This document shows positions 15,752 to 24,439 of a stretch of 64,000 nucleotides of DNA, piece by piece. The notes below the pieces were generated by a model. It did not search any database and was not told the DNA's origin. It saw nothing but the letters and a program-made list of their open reading frames with translations. Location of the stretch: NCBI GenBank assembly GCA_902470805.1, contig CABRHX010000002.1, positions 62,001-126,000 of the forward strand, read 5' to 3'. The stretch is from an uncultured Collinsella sp. Lineage in GTDB: Bacteria > Actinomycetota > Coriobacteriia > Coriobacteriales > Coriobacteriaceae. Every line of letters starts with the position of its first letter. Positions within the stretch are counted from its first letter, which is position 1. The translations under genes and the position numbers were made by a program.

Positions 15752-18409
15752 ATGAGTGCTGACTACCCGTCAATGACTACGGCCGAGATTCGCTCTAAGT
15801 TCCTCAACTTCTTTGAGGAGCGCGGTCTTAAGCTCTATCCTTCTTCGTCCCTCGTCCCCGACGATCCTTCGCTGCTGCTTGCCAACGCCGGCATGAACCA
15901 GTTTAAGGAGTACTACCAGGGCAAGAAGACCATGAAGGAGATCGGCGCGATCTCCTGCCAGAAGTGCGTCCGCACCAACGACATCGACTGCATCGGCGAG
16001 GACGGCCGTCACCTGTCCTTCTTTGAGATGCTCGGCGACTTCTCCTTTGGCGGCGTCTCCAAGCAGCAGGCCTGCGCTTGGGCCTTTGAGCTCATCACCA
16101 AGGAGTTCAAGCTGCCGCTCGATCGCCTGTACTTCACCGTCTTTACCGAGGACGACGAGACCCACGACGTGTGGCGCTCTCTGGGCGTTGCCGAGGATCA
16201 CATCTCCCGCCTGGGCGAGGACGACAACTTCTGGGCCGCTGGCCCCACCGGCCCCTGCGGTCCGTGCTCCGAGATCTACTTTGACATGGGCGAGGAGGTC
16301 GGTTGCGGCAGCCCCGACTGCAAGCCCGGCTGCGACTGCGACCGCTTCCTTGAGTTCTGGAACCTCGTGTTTACCCAGTACGATCGCCAGGAGGACGGCT
16401 CCATGCCGGAGCTGCCGCACCGCAACCTCGATACGGGCATGGGTCTGGAGCGCATGGCCGCTATCATGCAGCACAAGACCGCTAACTACGACGGCGATTT
16501 AATGCAGCACCTCATCAAACTCGGTGAGGAGATCAGCGGTAAGACCTATGACGCCGACGATTACTCCGGCGCCAGCCGCTCCCTGCGCATCATCGCCGAC
16601 CACTCCCGTGCTGTCGACTTTATGATCTCGGACGGCATCCTTCCCGGCAACGAGGGTCGCGAGTACGTCCTTCGCCGTCTGCTCCGCCGTGCCGTGTTCC
16701 ACGGTCGCCTGCTGGGCATCGAGGGCGCCTTCCTGACCAAGTTCATCGACGAGGTCAACGCTCAAATGGGCGAGGCCTATCCCGAGTTGCTCAAGAACGT
16801 CGCGCTCGTCAAGGGTATCGTTGCCTCCGAGGAGGAGCGCTTCTCCACGACGCTCGACAACGGCCGCGTGTACCTGGACAAGGCCCTGGCAGCGCTTGCC
16901 GAGGGCGCTGTGCTTCCGGGCGATGTCGCCTTTAAGCTGCACGACACCTTTGGTTTCCCCATCGATCTGACCGTCGAGATCGCCGGCACCGCTGGCCACG
17001 ACGTCGACATGGACGGCTTCACTGCCTGCATGGAGGACCAGAAGGCCCGCGCCCGCGCTAACGCCAAGGGCGACGCCTGGGGTAGCTTCAACGACGTGTG
17101 GGTCGAGCTTTCCGACAAGGTCGCAGCGACCGAGTTCGACGGCTATGACAACGATGTGATCGAGGGCGCCAAGGTTGTCGCCATCGTGCGCAACGGCGAG
17201 TCCGTCGAGTCCGCAGCCGCGGGCGAGGATGTTGAGGTCGTGCTCGACCGCACCCCGTTCTATGCCGAGATGGGTGGTCAGCAGGGCGATGCCGGCAAGC
17301 TTTCCGCCGAGGGCGTTGTTCTGACCGTTGCCGACACCAAGAACCACAACGGCCTGTATGCCCACGTCGCGCACGTTGCCGATGGCACGCTGACTGTCGG
17401 TGCCGCTGTGACCGCCGCTCTCGACGCCGAGCGCCGTGGCTTCCTGCGCCGCAACCACACCGCCACGCACCTGCTCGACGCTGCCCTTAAGCAGGTCCTG
17501 GGCGAGCACGTCTCCCAGGCCGGCTCGCTGGTGACGCCCGAGCACCTGCGCTTTGACTTTACGCACTTCGAGGCCCTTTCCTCCGAGCAGCTCAAGGCTG
17601 TCGAGGACTTGGTCAACCAGCAGATCTTCGCCTCCAAGCCGGTCGTGACCCGTGTTATGGGCATCGACGAGGCTAAGGCTGCCGGCGCTGTTGCTCTGTT
17701 TGGAGAGAAGTACGGCGATGTCGTCCGCGTCGTCTCCGTGGGCGCCGAGGACCAGCCGTTCTCTCGCGAGCTCTGCGGTGGCACGCACGCTGCCAACACC
17801 GCCGAGATCGGCCTGTTCAAGATTATTTCCGAGTCCTCTACGGGCTCGAACGTCCGCCGTATCGAGGCCGTGACCTCTAAGGGTGCTCTCGACTATATGG
17901 CCGACCGCCTGGCACTCGTTGACGCCGCCGCTGCTGCGCTCAAGTGCCGCGTCGACGAGGTTCCCGCCCGTGTGGAGAACCTGCAGGTCGAGCTGCGCGA
18001 GACGTCCAACAAGCTCAAAAAGGCTCTGACCGGTGGTTCCTCCGACGCCATTTCCAGCGCCATCGAGGGTGCTGTCGAGCTCGGTGGCTACAAGCTCGTC
18101 GTTGCTGAGCTCCAGGGCCTTGAGGCTGCCGACCTGCGCAACGTATGGGATACCGTGCACCAGAAGGTCGCCGGCCCTGTCGCTTGTGTCGTCGCCAGCG
18201 TGACTGAGAAGGGCACTCCGGCCCTGCTCGCTGCCGGCTCCGATGACGCCGTGAAGGCCGGGTTCCACGCCGGTAATGTGATCAAGCAGATCGCGGGTCT
18301 GGTCGACGGTCGCGGTGGTGGCCGTCCCAACATGGCCCAGGCCGGTGGCAAGAATGCTGCCGGCATCGCCGATGCCCTCGCGGCCGCCAAGACCGCGCTC
18401 GGCGCCTAA
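15752..18409 (+). CDS. alaS: Alanyl-tRNA synthetase
   Basis: This 885-residue class II synthetase charges tRNA-Ala and clears Ser/Gly mischarging. The N-terminal catalytic domain begins at TTAEIRSKFLNFFEERG. The editing domain has the zinc ligands of NHTATHLL and CGGTHAANTAEIG, and the C-terminal DHHA1 domain ends in GGGRPNMAQAGGK. The ATG at 15752 has GAGGAG at 15737-15742; the frame stays open back to 15662, but that part lies in the promoter. ruvX, mltG, yqeG, aroK and aroB-like follow with small gaps, which suggests one operon. Confidence 0.97.
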   Translation: MSADYPSMTTAEIRSKFLNFFEERGLKLYPSSSLVPDDPSLLLANAGMNQFKEYYQGKKTMKEIGAISCQKCVRTNDIDCIGEDGRHLSFFEMLGDFSFGGVSKQQACAWAFELITKEFKLPLDRLYFTVFTEDDETHDVWRSLGVAEDHISRLGEDDNFWAAGPTGPCGPCSEIYFDMGEEVGCGSPDCKPGCDCDRFLEFWNLVFTQYDRQEDGSMPELPHRNLDTGMGLERMAAIMQHKTANYDGDLMQHLIKLGEEISGKTYDADDYSGASRSLRIIADHSRAVDFMISDGILPGNEGREYVLRRLLRRAVFHGRLLGIEGAFLTKFIDEVNAQMGEAYPELLKNVALVKGIVASEEERFSTTLDNGRVYLDKALAALAEGAVLPGDVAFKLHDTFGFPIDLTVEIAGTAGHDVDMDGFTACMEDQKARARANAKGDAWGSFNDVWVELSDKVAATEFDGYDNDVIEGAKVVAIVRNGESVESAAAGEDVEVVLDRTPFYAEMGGQQGDAGKLSAEGVVLTVADTKNHNGLYAHVAHVADGTLTVGAAVTAALDAERRGFLRRNHTATHLLDAALKQVLGEHVSQAGSLVTPEHLRFDFTHFEALSSEQLKAVEDLVNQQIFASKPVVTRVMGIDEAKAAGAVALFGEKYGDVVRVVSVGAEDQPFSRELCGGTHAANTAEIGLFKIISESSTGSNVRRIEAVTSKGALDYMADRLALVDAAAAALKCRVDEVPARVENLQVELRETSNKLKKALTGGSSDAISSAIEGAVELGGYKLVVAELQGLEAADLRNVWDTVHQKVAGPVACVVASVTEKGTPALLAAGSDDAVKAGFHAGNVIKQIAGLVDGRGGGRPNMAQAGGKNAAGIADALAAAKTALGA

Positions 18410-18426
18410 GAATCTAAGAAGTCACT

Positions 18427-18855
18427 GTGGTCGCGCTTGCGCTGGACATAGGGGAGACCAGGATTGGCATCGCCGTCTCGAGCCGTGATGGCAAGATGGC
18501 GATGCCCGTCAAGGTGCTCCCGGCCGCCGAGGTCACCGGTATGGCCAAGACGTTCCGCTACCTGGTCGAAGACTATGAGCCCGACATCCTGGTAAGCGGA
18601 CGTCCCCTGACCATGGCCGGTGAGCCCGGCCCCCAAGCCGAGCGCGTTGCCGCCGTGGCGCAAAAGATTGCCGACGAGCTCGATCTTCCGCTGGAGTTTG
18701 AGGACGAGCGTCTGTCCTCGCAAGAGGCCAAGCGTATCCTGCGCGAGCAGGGCCTCAACGAAAAGCAGATGAGGGGCAAGATCGACATGATTGCCGCCAG
18801 CCTTTTTTTGCAGACGTGGCTCGATCGTAAAAACGAGGAGGTTTCGCATGCCTAG
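18427..18855 (+). CDS. ruvX: Putative Holliday junction resolvase / pre-16S rRNA nuclease YqgF
   Basis: This 142-residue RNase H-fold protein starts at GTG (VALALDIGETRIGIAVS), the usual YqgF opening with its first catalytic aspartate. FEDERLSSQEA holds the second conserved acidic site and KIDMIAASLFLQTWL the last. The family matures the 5' end of 16S rRNA and is also named RuvX for its fold. alaS-ruvX-mltG is a widely conserved order. Its stop lies inside the beginning of mltG. Confidence 0.92.
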   Translation: MVALALDIGETRIGIAVSSRDGKMAMPVKVLPAAEVTGMAKTFRYLVEDYEPDILVSGRPLTMAGEPGPQAERVAAVAQKIADELDLPLEFEDERLSSQEAKRILREQGLNEKQMRGKIDMIAASLFLQTWLDRKNEEVSHA

Positions 18856-20281
18856 TGCTTCCGATCCGCGCCAGCCGAATCGTACACGTCAGCCGGCGTC
18901 GCGCCCTGCCCAGCCTGGCCAGCGTCCGGCACAGCCGACGCAGCGCGCAGCTCAGCCTGCCGCGCGCCCGGTGCAGTCCTTCTCTCGTTCGGCCCAACCT
19001 GTTCAACGGACGGGTCAGCAGCCTTCTGCTCGTTCGGTTCAGCATCCGGCTTCTCACGCGGCTCAGCAGCCCACTGCTCGTACGGCCCAGCCTGCAGGCG
19101 GTACCCGCTTTAAGCAGCAGGCACCTACCCAGCGAACGCAGGCCCCCCAATCGCATTCTCATCACGCCCGCGGTTCGCATGGCGTTGCTCCGGCGACCCG
19201 CTCGAGCTACAACACGCATACTCGTCGCGGTGCTCAAAAGAAGAGCTCTCCGGTTCCCATGATCATCGGCGTTGTGGTGGCGGTGCTTGCGCTTGTCGCG
19301 ATCGTTTTCTTTGTCGTGCCGGCCGTCAAGGGCTTCTTTGCCGGTGAGGATACGAAGGTCACGGCTGGTCAGCAGGTTACGGTAACCATTCCCGACGGTG
19401 CTTCGGGCGATACGATCGCCTCGATTCTCTCCGAGAACCATATCGTCGAGAATCCCAAGGATTACTATGCGGCGGTGAAAAAGCTCAACGCCGATATGTC
19501 GCTCAAGCCTGGTACCTATTTGTTCACCACACTCATGGACGCGACCAAGGTTGTTCAGCAGCTCATGGAAGGTCCCAACGCGGGCTCCAATGCGCTAACT
19601 ATCCCTGAGGGCCTGACGGTCGATCAAGTCGCCGACCGTGTGGCCCAGGCCTACGATGGCATCTCTAAGGAAGACTTCCTCAACCAGGCTAAGGCCTCCA
19701 ACTACGTGGACGACTATAGCTTCCTTAAGGGCGCCGCCAACGACTCGCTTGAGGGTTTCTTGTTCCCCAAGACTTATTCGTTGGGCGATTCGCCGACGGT
19801 CGATGACGTGATTCGCGCTATGCTCGATCAGTTTAAGACCGAGTACAAGTCGCTTGACTTTGCGAGCTGCGAAGCCAAGATCAAGGAGCGCTATGGTGTG
19901 GAGATGTCCGACTACGACATCGTCAACTTGGCCTCTATCGTTGAGCGCGAGGGCCTCAACGCCGATCAACGTGCGCACGTGGCCTCGGTCTTCTACAACC
20001 GCCTTGCCGGCAAGCTCGACGGTCTGCGCTATCTCAACAGCGATGCGACCATGATGTATGTCACCGGTGGCGAGGTTACCGCCGACGACCTGCAGAGCGA
20101 TAGCCCGTATAACACCTATAAGCATGAGGGCCTGCCGCCCACGCCCATCTGCTCTCCGTCGCTCGAGGCACTCAAGGCCACGCTTGAGCCGACCGACTCC
20201 GATGACCTGTATTTCTACATTACGCAGGACGAGGAGTACTTCTCGCAAACCTACGAAGAGCATCAACAGTCTTGGAATTAG
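18848..20281 (+). CDS. mltG: Endolytic peptidoglycan transglycosylase MltG (YceG-like)
   Basis: This 477-residue membrane protein cuts nascent glycan strands and so sets their length. The first ~130 residues are cytosolic low-complexity sequence made of P, Q, R, A and S (repeats such as RPAQPGQRPAQPTQR). One membrane helix follows (about 137-158), then the LysM-like and YceG catalytic domains with the active-site glutamate in NLASIVEREG near residue 366 and the later NSDATMMYVTG and YNTYKHEGLPPTPICSPS motifs. The ATG at 18848 has GAGGAGG upstream and overlaps the ruvX end. The long Pro/Gln-rich N-terminus is typical of actinobacterial forms. Confidence 0.93.
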   Translation: MPSASDPRQPNRTRQPASRPAQPGQRPAQPTQRAAQPAARPVQSFSRSAQPVQRTGQQPSARSVQHPASHAAQQPTARTAQPAGGTRFKQQAPTQRTQAPQSHSHHARGSHGVAPATRSSYNTHTRRGAQKKSSPVPMIIGVVVAVLALVAIVFFVVPAVKGFFAGEDTKVTAGQQVTVTIPDGASGDTIASILSENHIVENPKDYYAAVKKLNADMSLKPGTYLFTTLMDATKVVQQLMEGPNAGSNALTIPEGLTVDQVADRVAQAYDGISKEDFLNQAKASNYVDDYSFLKGAANDSLEGFLFPKTYSLGDSPTVDDVIRAMLDQFKTEYKSLDFASCEAKIKERYGVEMSDYDIVNLASIVEREGLNADQRAHVASVFYNRLAGKLDGLRYLNSDATMMYVTGGEVTADDLQSDSPYNTYKHEGLPPTPICSPSLEALKATLEPTDSDDLYFYITQDEEYFSQTYEEHQQSWN

Positions 20282-20282
20282 C

Positions 20283-20780
20283 ATGAGGATTTTTAGCCCC
20301 AAACGATACGTTGCCTCGGTCGATCGCATCGACCTTGATGCCCTGTGGGCCGACGGCAAACGCGCCATTCTGCTCGATCGCGATAACACCCTGGTGCCGC
20401 GCGACACCGAGCAGGTTCCCGCCGCGGTTTCCGCTTGGCTCGATGCCGCCCGCGCCAAAGGCTTTAAGCTGTGCATGGTGTCCAACAACTGGCATCGCGA
20501 CCAGGTCATGAGCTCTGCACGCGAGCTGGGACTCGAGGCCATCAGCCACGCCATGAAGCCGGCGCCGTTTGCCCTCAAGGCGGGTCTTAAGCGCCTCGGC
20601 GCCACGGCCGACGAGGCGGTGCTGATCGGTGATCAGCTCTACACGGACGTGTGGAGCGGCAATTTTGCCGGCGTCGATACTATCCTGGTTAAGCCGCAGG
20701 CAACCCAGGACCTGTGGTACACGCAGATCTTCCGTATCTTTGAGCGCCGGGCCCTGCGCGACCTTCCCTGCGAGGAATAG
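20283..20780 (+). CDS. YqeG family HAD-IIIA phosphatase
   Basis: This 165-residue HAD-superfamily hydrolase has motif I ILLDRDNTLVP (the nucleophile is the first D), motif II VSNN, a lysine in AMKPAP and motif IV LIGDQLYTDV. This is the YqeG type; some members dephosphorylate phosphatidylglycerophosphate, others have no known substrate. The ATG at 20283 lies two bases after the mltG stop. In many Gram-positives yqeG sits beside shikimate genes, as here with aroK. Confidence 0.85.
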   Translation: MRIFSPKRYVASVDRIDLDALWADGKRAILLDRDNTLVPRDTEQVPAAVSAWLDAARAKGFKLCMVSNNWHRDQVMSSARELGLEAISHAMKPAPFALKAGLKRLGATADEAVLIGDQLYTDVWSGNFAGVDTILVKPQATQDLWYTQIFRIFERRALRDLPCEE

Positions 20781-20788
20781 GTTTCGCC

Positions 20789-21322
20789 ATGTCTCAGCAC
20801 ATCAAACACGGCTGCGACCATATCTTCTTTATCGGCTTTTTGGGCGCGGGCAAATCGACGCTTGCGCGCAACGTCGGCACTATGTTCAATCGGCGTTTTA
20901 TCGATACCGACCGCCTGGTCGTGCGCCGTTGCGGCAAGTCGGTAACCGAGATTTTTGAGACCGAGGGCGAGGATCGTTTTCGCGAGCTCGAGACCTCGGC
21001 GCTCCGTTCGCTCCAAAGCGAGCGCAGCCTGTTGGTTTCGTGCGGGGGCGGTATCGTCGAGACGCCGGTGAATATTGAGCTGATGCACGAAATGGGTACG
21101 TGCGTGTACCTCGAGGGCGACTTCGAGGATTCGATTCGCCAGATTCGTCGGTCCGACACGCGCCCCGATTTCCGTTCGCCCGAGCATGCCGCGCGCCTGT
21201 TTGAGCATCGTCGTCCGCTGTATCGCCAGGCCGCCGATATTACCCTTGATATTCGCAACAAGTCCTTCGAGGACGTTTCCTACCTTTGTGCCGAGATGCT
21301 TTTGGAGCGTGGACTGCTATGA
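20789..21322 (+). CDS. aroK: Shikimate kinase
   Basis: This 177-residue P-loop kinase has Walker A GFLGAGKST (residues 16-24). The shikimate-binding DTDRLV and the arginine in EDRFRELE follow, then the CGGGIV loop and the lid RRSDTRPDF. It phosphorylates shikimate in chorismate synthesis. All catalytic landmarks are intact. It overlaps the aroB-like gene by 4 bp, so the two are translated together. Confidence 0.92.
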   Translation: MSQHIKHGCDHIFFIGFLGAGKSTLARNVGTMFNRRFIDTDRLVVRRCGKSVTEIFETEGEDRFRELETSALRSLQSERSLLVSCGGGIVETPVNIELMHEMGTCVYLEGDFEDSIRQIRRSDTRPDFRSPEHAARLFEHRRPLYRQAADITLDIRNKSFEDVSYLCAEMLLERGLL

Positions 21323-22428
21323 TTCGCCGTCAACTGATCAATTTCCAAAACCGCAGTGTCGATGTCCGCGTCGGATTGGGCGCGTTCGATGAGCTGCCGC
21401 GCATGTTTGCCTCGGCCGTGGGCAAGCCTAAGCGCGCGATGGTGGTTTGGAACGACGCCACATCCGAGCGTTTTGGTGAGGTCGTCGAGCATGCGCTGGT
21501 CGACGCCGGTTTTGCCGTGTCGCTGCTCGTCCTCGAGGTTTCGCCTGCTGGTGCCACGCTGGCCGACGCCGATGCTATCTTTGGCGCCCTGTCTGCCAAC
21601 CGCATCACCTGCGACGATCTGGTTGTCGCTGTTGGCGATGCCGCAACCTGTTCGGTTGTTGGCTGGTGCGCCAACCAGTGGTGTGGCCGAACCGAGTGCG
21701 CGCTGCTGCCGACGACCTTCGACGCCATGCTCACGGTCGCGACGACCATGAAGCCGCTCGTCGCCTCGTTGGCCAATGCGCTTCCCGCTATCGCGTTCCG
21801 TCCCGAACCGGGCTTGGTTGTGTGTGATCTCGACCTTGTTCGCGAGGCGGAACCCGAGGACCTCAAGTTCGGCTATGCGGTACTTGTTGGCACCATGCTT
21901 TCGAGCAGCAAGTCCCGCTGGAATCAGTTTACTGAGACCGTCCCCGAGATTCTCGCGGGCGAGGAGGTCGCACTCGTCAATGCCGTTCAATGGTCTCAGA
22001 CTGCCCGCAAGGACGTGCTGACGGCCACGAACCCGAGCGCTCGCCATGCGCTCGATTTTGGCAAGACGGGGGAGCGCACCCTGCGCGCTTGCTTGGGCGA
22101 TGCCGCTTCGCAGGTCCCTGCCTACCAGCTGTTGTCCGAGGGCATGCGCTTTGAGGCGCGCCTAGCACACGATGCCTGCGACTTCGATATCGACTATGTG
22201 TTTGATCTCGATGACTGCCTGGAGGACTTTGGCATCGAGGAGCTTGCCTTCGACTTGGAGCCTGCCGCATATATCGAGGAGTTCCGCAGACAGCAGTTTG
22301 TCCGCTCGAACCGCAGCATGCTGCCGCTGCCCGCGGCGCTCGGCGCCATTCGCCTAACGAGCGTCGAGGACGAGGTTCTTGAGCGCCATGCTCACGCCTA
22401 CTTGGCTTCTCGTAAAGAACTTCTCTAA
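21319..22428 (+). CDS. 3-Dehydroquinate synthase (AroB)-like protein, probable pseudoenzyme
   Basis: This 369-residue protein has the overall AroB layout and position after aroK, with recognisable landmarks (VAVGD near 104, LLPTTFDAM near 129, the LPLPAALGAI end). Key AroB residues are replaced. The GGG NAD loop reads VGDAAT. The VDxSVGGK substrate loop reads MLTVATTMK. The AEVIKYG metal glutamate region reads LKFGYAVL. The NxGHTxGHA histidines read LDFGKTGER, and the HGE(A/V) histidine is lost. It probably cannot make dehydroquinate. The frame is intact, which argues for a conserved non-catalytic role rather than decay. Confidence 0.75.
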   Translation: MIRRQLINFQNRSVDVRVGLGAFDELPRMFASAVGKPKRAMVVWNDATSERFGEVVEHALVDAGFAVSLLVLEVSPAGATLADADAIFGALSANRITCDDLVVAVGDAATCSVVGWCANQWCGRTECALLPTTFDAMLTVATTMKPLVASLANALPAIAFRPEPGLVVCDLDLVREAEPEDLKFGYAVLVGTMLSSSKSRWNQFTETVPEILAGEEVALVNAVQWSQTARKDVLTATNPSARHALDFGKTGERTLRACLGDAASQVPAYQLLSEGMRFEARLAHDACDFDIDYVFDLDDCLEDFGIEELAFDLEPAAYIEEFRRQQFVRSNRSMLPLPAALGAIRLTSVEDEVLERHAHAYLASRKELL

Positions 22429-22430
22429 GA

Positions 22431-22460
22431 TTTATTGACTTCCATCGTCTTTCGTATCAT
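22431..22460 (+). promoter_or_regulatory. Candidate promoter for pepP
   Basis: TATCAT (22455-22460) has TTTATT 18 bp upstream (22431-22436), and TTGACT (22435-22440) overlaps it at a short 14-bp spacing. Confidence 0.4.
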
Positions 22461-22465
22461 GTTGA

Positions 22466-22531
22466 GGGGCGGGTTTTCAATCGGTTGCGGATCGCATGCG
22501 ATTCCGTCGTTCGGTTGAGACCCGTCCCGTC
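22466..22531 (+). promoter_or_regulatory. Long stem-loop in the pepP 5' leader
   Basis: GGGGCGGGTTTTCAATCG can pair with CGGTTGAGACCCGTCCC through about 17 base pairs with a single bulge and a few G-U pairs, enclosing a second hairpin built on the palindrome TCGCATGCGA. No U-run follows, so it is not a terminator. It lies between the candidate promoter and the ribosome site of pepP and may act on RNA stability or translation. Confidence 0.55.
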
Positions 22532-22560
22532 TATATTGAGACAACAAGAAAGGAATCTGC

Positions 22561-23691
22561 ATGTCTGAGTTTGCTGCCGGTCCTGCCGGTCGTATCGAGC
22601 GTGTCCGTGCCCTGATGGTCGAGCGTGGCTACGACGCCATCGTGGTGCGCGACGAGGCCAACCTTCGTTGGCTTACGGGCGTGAAGGGCGTCTTCGACTA
22701 CACCTTCGAGTTCCCGCACGCTGCGTTTATTACGGCCGACCAGTGCCTGTTCCACACCGACTCGCGCTACCTCAACAGCTTTGAGGAGAACACGCCAGCC
22801 GGCAGCCCCTGGGTCTACGACATGGATGAGGGCACCATCCCCGGTTGGGTCGCCGGCAAGATCGCGGCCAACAAATGCCGCGTCTGCGCTGTCGAGGACG
22901 ATATGCAGATTAATTTCTACCAGGGTATTCAGCGCGGCCTGGAGGACCGTTCCGTCGCCTGTATGCTGCCGCTGATGCACGACGATATCCGCAAGATGCG
23001 CGCCATCAAGGACGCCGAGGAGATTGAGCTCATGCGCCATGCGCAGTCGATCACCGATGCCGCCTTCCAGCACATGCTCGGCTTTATTAAGCCCGGTATG
23101 ACCGAGAAGCAGGTACGCAACGAGCTCGAGAACTTTATGTTCGCCAACGGTGCCGACAGCCTGGCCTTCGGTTCCATCGTCGCGAGCGGCCCCAACACCG
23201 CCAACCCGCATGCCGTGCCGAGCGACCGCGTGATCGAGAAGGGCGATTTCGTTCTTATGGATTACGGCGCGGGCTATTGCGATTACCGCTCCGACATGAC
23301 GCGCACTGTCGTGATGGGCGAGCCCACCCAGGAGCAGCTCGACCTGTACGCACTCGTGCGCCGTACGCACGAGGAGTGCGTCGCCGCCATCCATCCGGGC
23401 GTTGAGGGCAACGACATCTTCAAGCTCTCCAAGAAGATCATCGGCGATGCCGGCTATGGCGATTACTATAACCATGGCTTGGGTCACGGCGTGGGCATCG
23501 ACATCCATGAGCTGCCCAACTTTAACCGCAGCAAGAATATCATCGAGGTCGGCTCGGTTATCACCATGGAGCCCGGCGTCTACCTGCCCGGCGTGGGCGG
23601 CGTGCGCCTGGAGGACTACGGCGTGGTCACCGAGAACGGCTATGAGCCCTTCACCAAGACCCCGCACGACCTGCACGTTATCGACTGCTAG
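22561..23691 (+). CDS. Xaa-Pro aminopeptidase/dipeptidase, M24 family
   Basis: This 376-residue cytosolic metallopeptidase has an N-terminal creatinase-like domain (about 1-130) and the pita-bread M24 domain. All five metal ligands are seen: D in MDYGAGYCDYRSD (two), H in LGHGVGIDIHE, E in TMEPGVYLPG and E in RLEDYGVV. It releases N-terminal residues before proline. GAAAGGAA lies upstream of the ATG. The gene has its own leader and terminator; efp follows. Confidence 0.92.
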   Translation: MSEFAAGPAGRIERVRALMVERGYDAIVVRDEANLRWLTGVKGVFDYTFEFPHAAFITADQCLFHTDSRYLNSFEENTPAGSPWVYDMDEGTIPGWVAGKIAANKCRVCAVEDDMQINFYQGIQRGLEDRSVACMLPLMHDDIRKMRAIKDAEEIELMRHAQSITDAAFQHMLGFIKPGMTEKQVRNELENFMFANGADSLAFGSIVASGPNTANPHAVPSDRVIEKGDFVLMDYGAGYCDYRSDMTRTVVMGEPTQEQLDLYALVRRTHEECVAAIHPGVEGNDIFKLSKKIIGDAGYGDYYNHGLGHGVGIDIHELPNFNRSKNIIEVGSVITMEPGVYLPGVGGVRLEDYGVVTENGYEPFTKTPHDLHVIDC

Positions 23692-23714
23692 TTTACTTCA
23701 GTAGATAGTTTGGG

Positions 23715-23757
23715 GCGGGGCGTCCGGATTGATTCGGACGCCCCGCGTTCTCTTTTT
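23715..23757 (+). terminator. Intrinsic terminator after pepP
   Basis: GCGGGGCGTCCG (23715-23726) pairs perfectly with CGGACGCCCCGC (23735-23746), followed by a T-rich tract. Confidence 0.85.
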
Positions 23758-23788
23758 ATGCGCTCGCCGCAGGCGCCGTCTGCAAGTG

Positions 23789-23794
23789 TATAAT
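23789..23794 (+). promoter_or_regulatory. Candidate -10 element of the efp operon
   Basis: A consensus TATAAT lies 58 bp before the efp start, just after the pepP terminator. The matching -35 is weak. Confidence 0.5.
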
Positions 23795-23851
23795 TTCTGT
23801 CGTATGTAATTTGGACGCTTGTGCGTTCTGCCCATAACAAGAAAGGTCGCT

Positions 23852-24415
23852 ATGCCTACCATTTCCACCGCCGACTTCAAGAACGGCCTCGGTCTCCGCA
23901 TCAAGGACAAGGTCTACACCATCGTCGAGTTCCAGCATGTCAAGCCGGGCAAGGGCGGCGCGTTTGTGCGCTACAAGACCCGCGACATCAAGAGCGGCCG
24001 CGTCGTCGAGAACACCTGCAACGCCGGCACCAAGTTCGAGAGCGTCATGCTCACCACCCGTGAGTTCCAGTACCTCTACAACGATGGCACCGACTACATC
24101 TTCATGGACAACGAGTCCTATGAGCAGGTTCCCGTTCCCGAGGACATGGTGGGCGAGAACTCCAAGTGGCTGCGCGAGAACGACATCTGCCAGCTGCTCT
24201 TCGCCGACGATGAGCTCATGGGCGTGACCCCGCCGATGTTCATCGAGACCACCATCGTCCAGACCGACCCGGGCTTTAAGGGCGACACCGTCCAGGGTTC
24301 CACCAAGCCGGCCACGATCGACACCGGCGCTGTCATCCAGGTCCCCATGTACCTCAACGAGGGCGAGGTCATCAAGGTTGACACCCGCGACGGCAAGTTC
24401 GTCTCCCGCGTCTAG
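23852..24415 (+). CDS. efp: Translation elongation factor P
   Basis: This 187-residue protein rescues ribosomes stalled at polyproline. Three beta-barrel domains are recognisable: the KOW-like N-domain with HVKPGKGGAFVRYK (the loop lysine is in PGKGGAF), the central domain and the C-terminal domain ending in VDTRDGKFVSRV. AGAAAGG lies five bases before the ATG at 23852. It starts a gene group (efp-asp23-nusB-xseB-tlyA-nadK-recN) in which later starts overlap or nearly touch previous stops. Confidence 0.96.
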   Translation: MPTISTADFKNGLGLRIKDKVYTIVEFQHVKPGKGGAFVRYKTRDIKSGRVVENTCNAGTKFESVMLTTREFQYLYNDGTDYIFMDNESYEQVPVPEDMVGENSKWLRENDICQLLFADDELMGVTPPMFIETTIVQTDPGFKGDTVQGSTKPATIDTGAVIQVPMYLNEGEVIKVDTRDGKFVSRV

Positions 24416-24439
24416 CAACCAACTCTTCTAGGAGGACTC

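Noticed and set aside
16499..18268. A 589-codon open frame antisense to alaS
   Set aside because: Same reason: a codon-bias shadow of a certain gene on the other strand, with no ribosome site or known domain.
23711..23757. Riboswitch before efp
   Set aside because: The structure is a plain G+C hairpin with a T-rich tail right after pepP and behaves as a terminator; no leader architecture follows.
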